The position numbers and the translations under genes are program-made. This document shows, piece after piece, positions 63,183 through 64,000 of a DNA stretch of 64,000 nt. The notes under the pieces are model-generated. The model was given only the letters and a program-made list of their open reading frames with translations, searched no databases and had not been told where the DNA came from. Location: NCBI RefSeq assembly GCF_002949795.1, contig NZ_CP026692.1, positions 62,001 through 126,000 on the forward strand, in the 5' to 3' direction. This DNA is from Nostoc sp. 'Lobaria pulmonaria (5183) cyanobiont' (GTDB lineage Bacteria; Cyanobacteriota; Cyanobacteriia; Cyanobacteriales; Nostocaceae). Position 1 is the stretch's first letter. Each line of letters opens with the position of its first letter.

Positions 63183-64000
63183 CTAATTTTGAATTTGGAA
63201 TTGAATAACCTTGCTTTTACCAGGGTTCATCAACCCATAAGGATCGACTATTTCTTTAAATTTTAACTGCTCGCGATCGATAACTTTTCTGCCGCCGTCT
63301 TCAATAATATACGTATGAGGATTGGCAATACTCACACCCTGTTCTTCGTGATAGCGGATAATTTCATTGAGGCGTTCTTCTGTGGTGTAGCGCACAAGTT
63401 GCAATGCACCAGGAACTACGACACCATTCACCCGAAAAAACTCTAAATGCATCATTACCTCATCGCCGAAGTAATTATACATCTGCTCTACTAGTTGCAA
63501 ACTGCGTAGGCGCAGCCCGCCAGAGGCATCACTAGGAAAGAGACTTTGTAAGTATGTAATACCAGTATCTACACTCCGGGCAAGTAAAGTGGTATGATTC
63601 CAGGAAAATTCTGCTAAATGTGTACCTTTGGCTGCTTCCTCATCTAGTTTTTTATATGTAATTTGTCCGCCGTATTGCTGCACCAAAGTCGGTAAAAATT
63701 CCAAACTTGGCTCGGAAATTATCAAAAAGACTGAGTGAGTCCCTTCAGGAATATACTCTTGTAAAGCGTGAAAGTACTGAGAAATTTGGGATGCAAAGAC
63801 AGAAATCAACTTCTTAATCATGCCATCAGCATTGCCAATTGCCTGACCAAACTTTGCTGCTGTCATAAAGTCGTCAAAGGTGACAATGACTTCTGCCCAA
63901 GGATAAGCTGGCCCTAAAGGAATTTCGACTTCAGTGATGATGCCATTAATTCCCCAAGCATGATTTACCTTTTGGACATCATCGCCGCGTAATGCGATCG
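63183..64000 (-). CDS. FAD-binding oxidase/dehydrogenase, N-terminus cut by window edge
   Basis: 271 residues of the C-terminal part are visible; the frame runs open to the window end (IALRGDDVQKVNHAWGINGI, ITEVEIPLGPAYPWAEVI). The pattern fits the FAD/FMN-containing dehydrogenase group (GlcD/lactate-oxidase-like): the end of the FAD domain (GINGIITEVEI) and the C-terminal DPYGLMNPGKSK. The substrate is unknown. A dispersed repeat (63502-63532) is read as DASGGLRLRS in a loop. Confidence 0.8.
   Translation of the reverse strand, partial: IALRGDDVQKVNHAWGINGIITEVEIPLGPAYPWAEVIVTFDDFMTAAKFGQAIGNADGMIKKLISVFASQISQYFHALQEYIPEGTHSVFLIISEPSLEFLPTLVQQYGGQITYKKLDEEAAKGTHLAEFSWNHTTLLARSVDTGITYLQSLFPSDASGGLRLRSLQLVEQMYNYFGDEVMMHLEFFRVNGVVVPGALQLVRYTTEERLNEIIRYHEEQGVSIANPHTYIIEDGGRKVIDREQLKFKEIVDPYGLMNPGKSKVIQFQIQN
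63502..63532. repeat. In-frame dispersed repeat in the FAD oxidase gene
   Basis: CTGCGTAGGCGCAGCCCGCC followed by AGAGGCATCAC, read on the minus strand as DASGGLRLRS. The sequence belongs to a type of repeat I associate with Nostoc genomes (established knowledge by recollection, not searched). Confidence 0.6.

Overview
The window looks like chromosome of a filamentous, Nostoc-like cyanobacterium. The octamer GCGATCGC (HIP1) recurs throughout. Heptameric short tandem repeats (for example TTTTGAC and ACAAATT) and small dispersed palindromes sit in and between genes. The gene families are cyanobacterial: a ChlH-like CobN, System II cytochrome c biogenesis genes, a cyanobacteriochrome, multi-HAMP and double histidine kinases, KGK and NACHT/NB-ARC/TIR proteins. 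This is pattern recognition only; no database search was run.

Layout. 1-10 kb: a glycosyltransferase cut by the left edge, a Cache-HAMP-GAF histidine kinase, a GH65 disaccharide phosphorylase, and a fusion of an APC-type amino-acid permease to a PAS histidine kinase. 9.5-13.4 kb: a 21-bp minisatellite with a MITE-like element at its end, then a leucine-rich-repeat Roco GTPase with twelve near-identical repeats. 13.4-18.5 kb: a split 5-oxoprolinase (A and B genes), an alpha/beta hydrolase and an AhpD-like protein. 18.8-25.4 kb: a ferredoxin-like protein, a nucleotidyltransferase-fold protein, a pRiA4b ORF-3-like protein, a GFA-family protein, cobO, a peptidoglycan-binding protein and an exported protein. 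25.8-30.2 kb: an NB-ARC protein, a LigT-like 2'-5' RNA ligase, a KGK protein, a YciI-like protein, the SRP RNA gene, a phasin-like protein and queF. 30.2-33.6 kb: an orphan pstS and the ccdA-ccs1 pair. 33.8-40.9 kb: a kinase/receiver gene remnant and a 2205-residue multi-HAMP hybrid kinase. 41-45.4 kb: a MITE-like element, a Uma2 remnant, a NACHT ATPase and a composite repeat zone. 45.5-51.4 kb: heptad-coding minisatellite, cobN, and an EgtD-like methyltransferase with a two-TM membrane protein. 52-60.6 kb: an amidase, an EAL-cyanobacteriochrome-GGDEF protein and a double-kinase hybrid. 61-64 kb: a TIR pseudogene, rtcA and an FAD-dependent oxidase cut by the right edge.

Two themes tie the window together. 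One is signalling: five histidine-kinase or c-di-GMP genes, including a predicted blue-light-sensing c-di-GMP enzyme and a transporter-kinase fusion. The other is repeat invasion: several dispersed repeats lie in frame inside conserved genes and add short recurring peptides (DA-I/M-NRVST, EQ-x-SRG, SPTETLRER, SGGLRLR) to unrelated proteins. Several STAND/TIR/Roco-type genes, some broken, suggest turnover of conflict or immunity modules. No tRNA, rRNA, CRISPR array or complete insertion sequence was seen.
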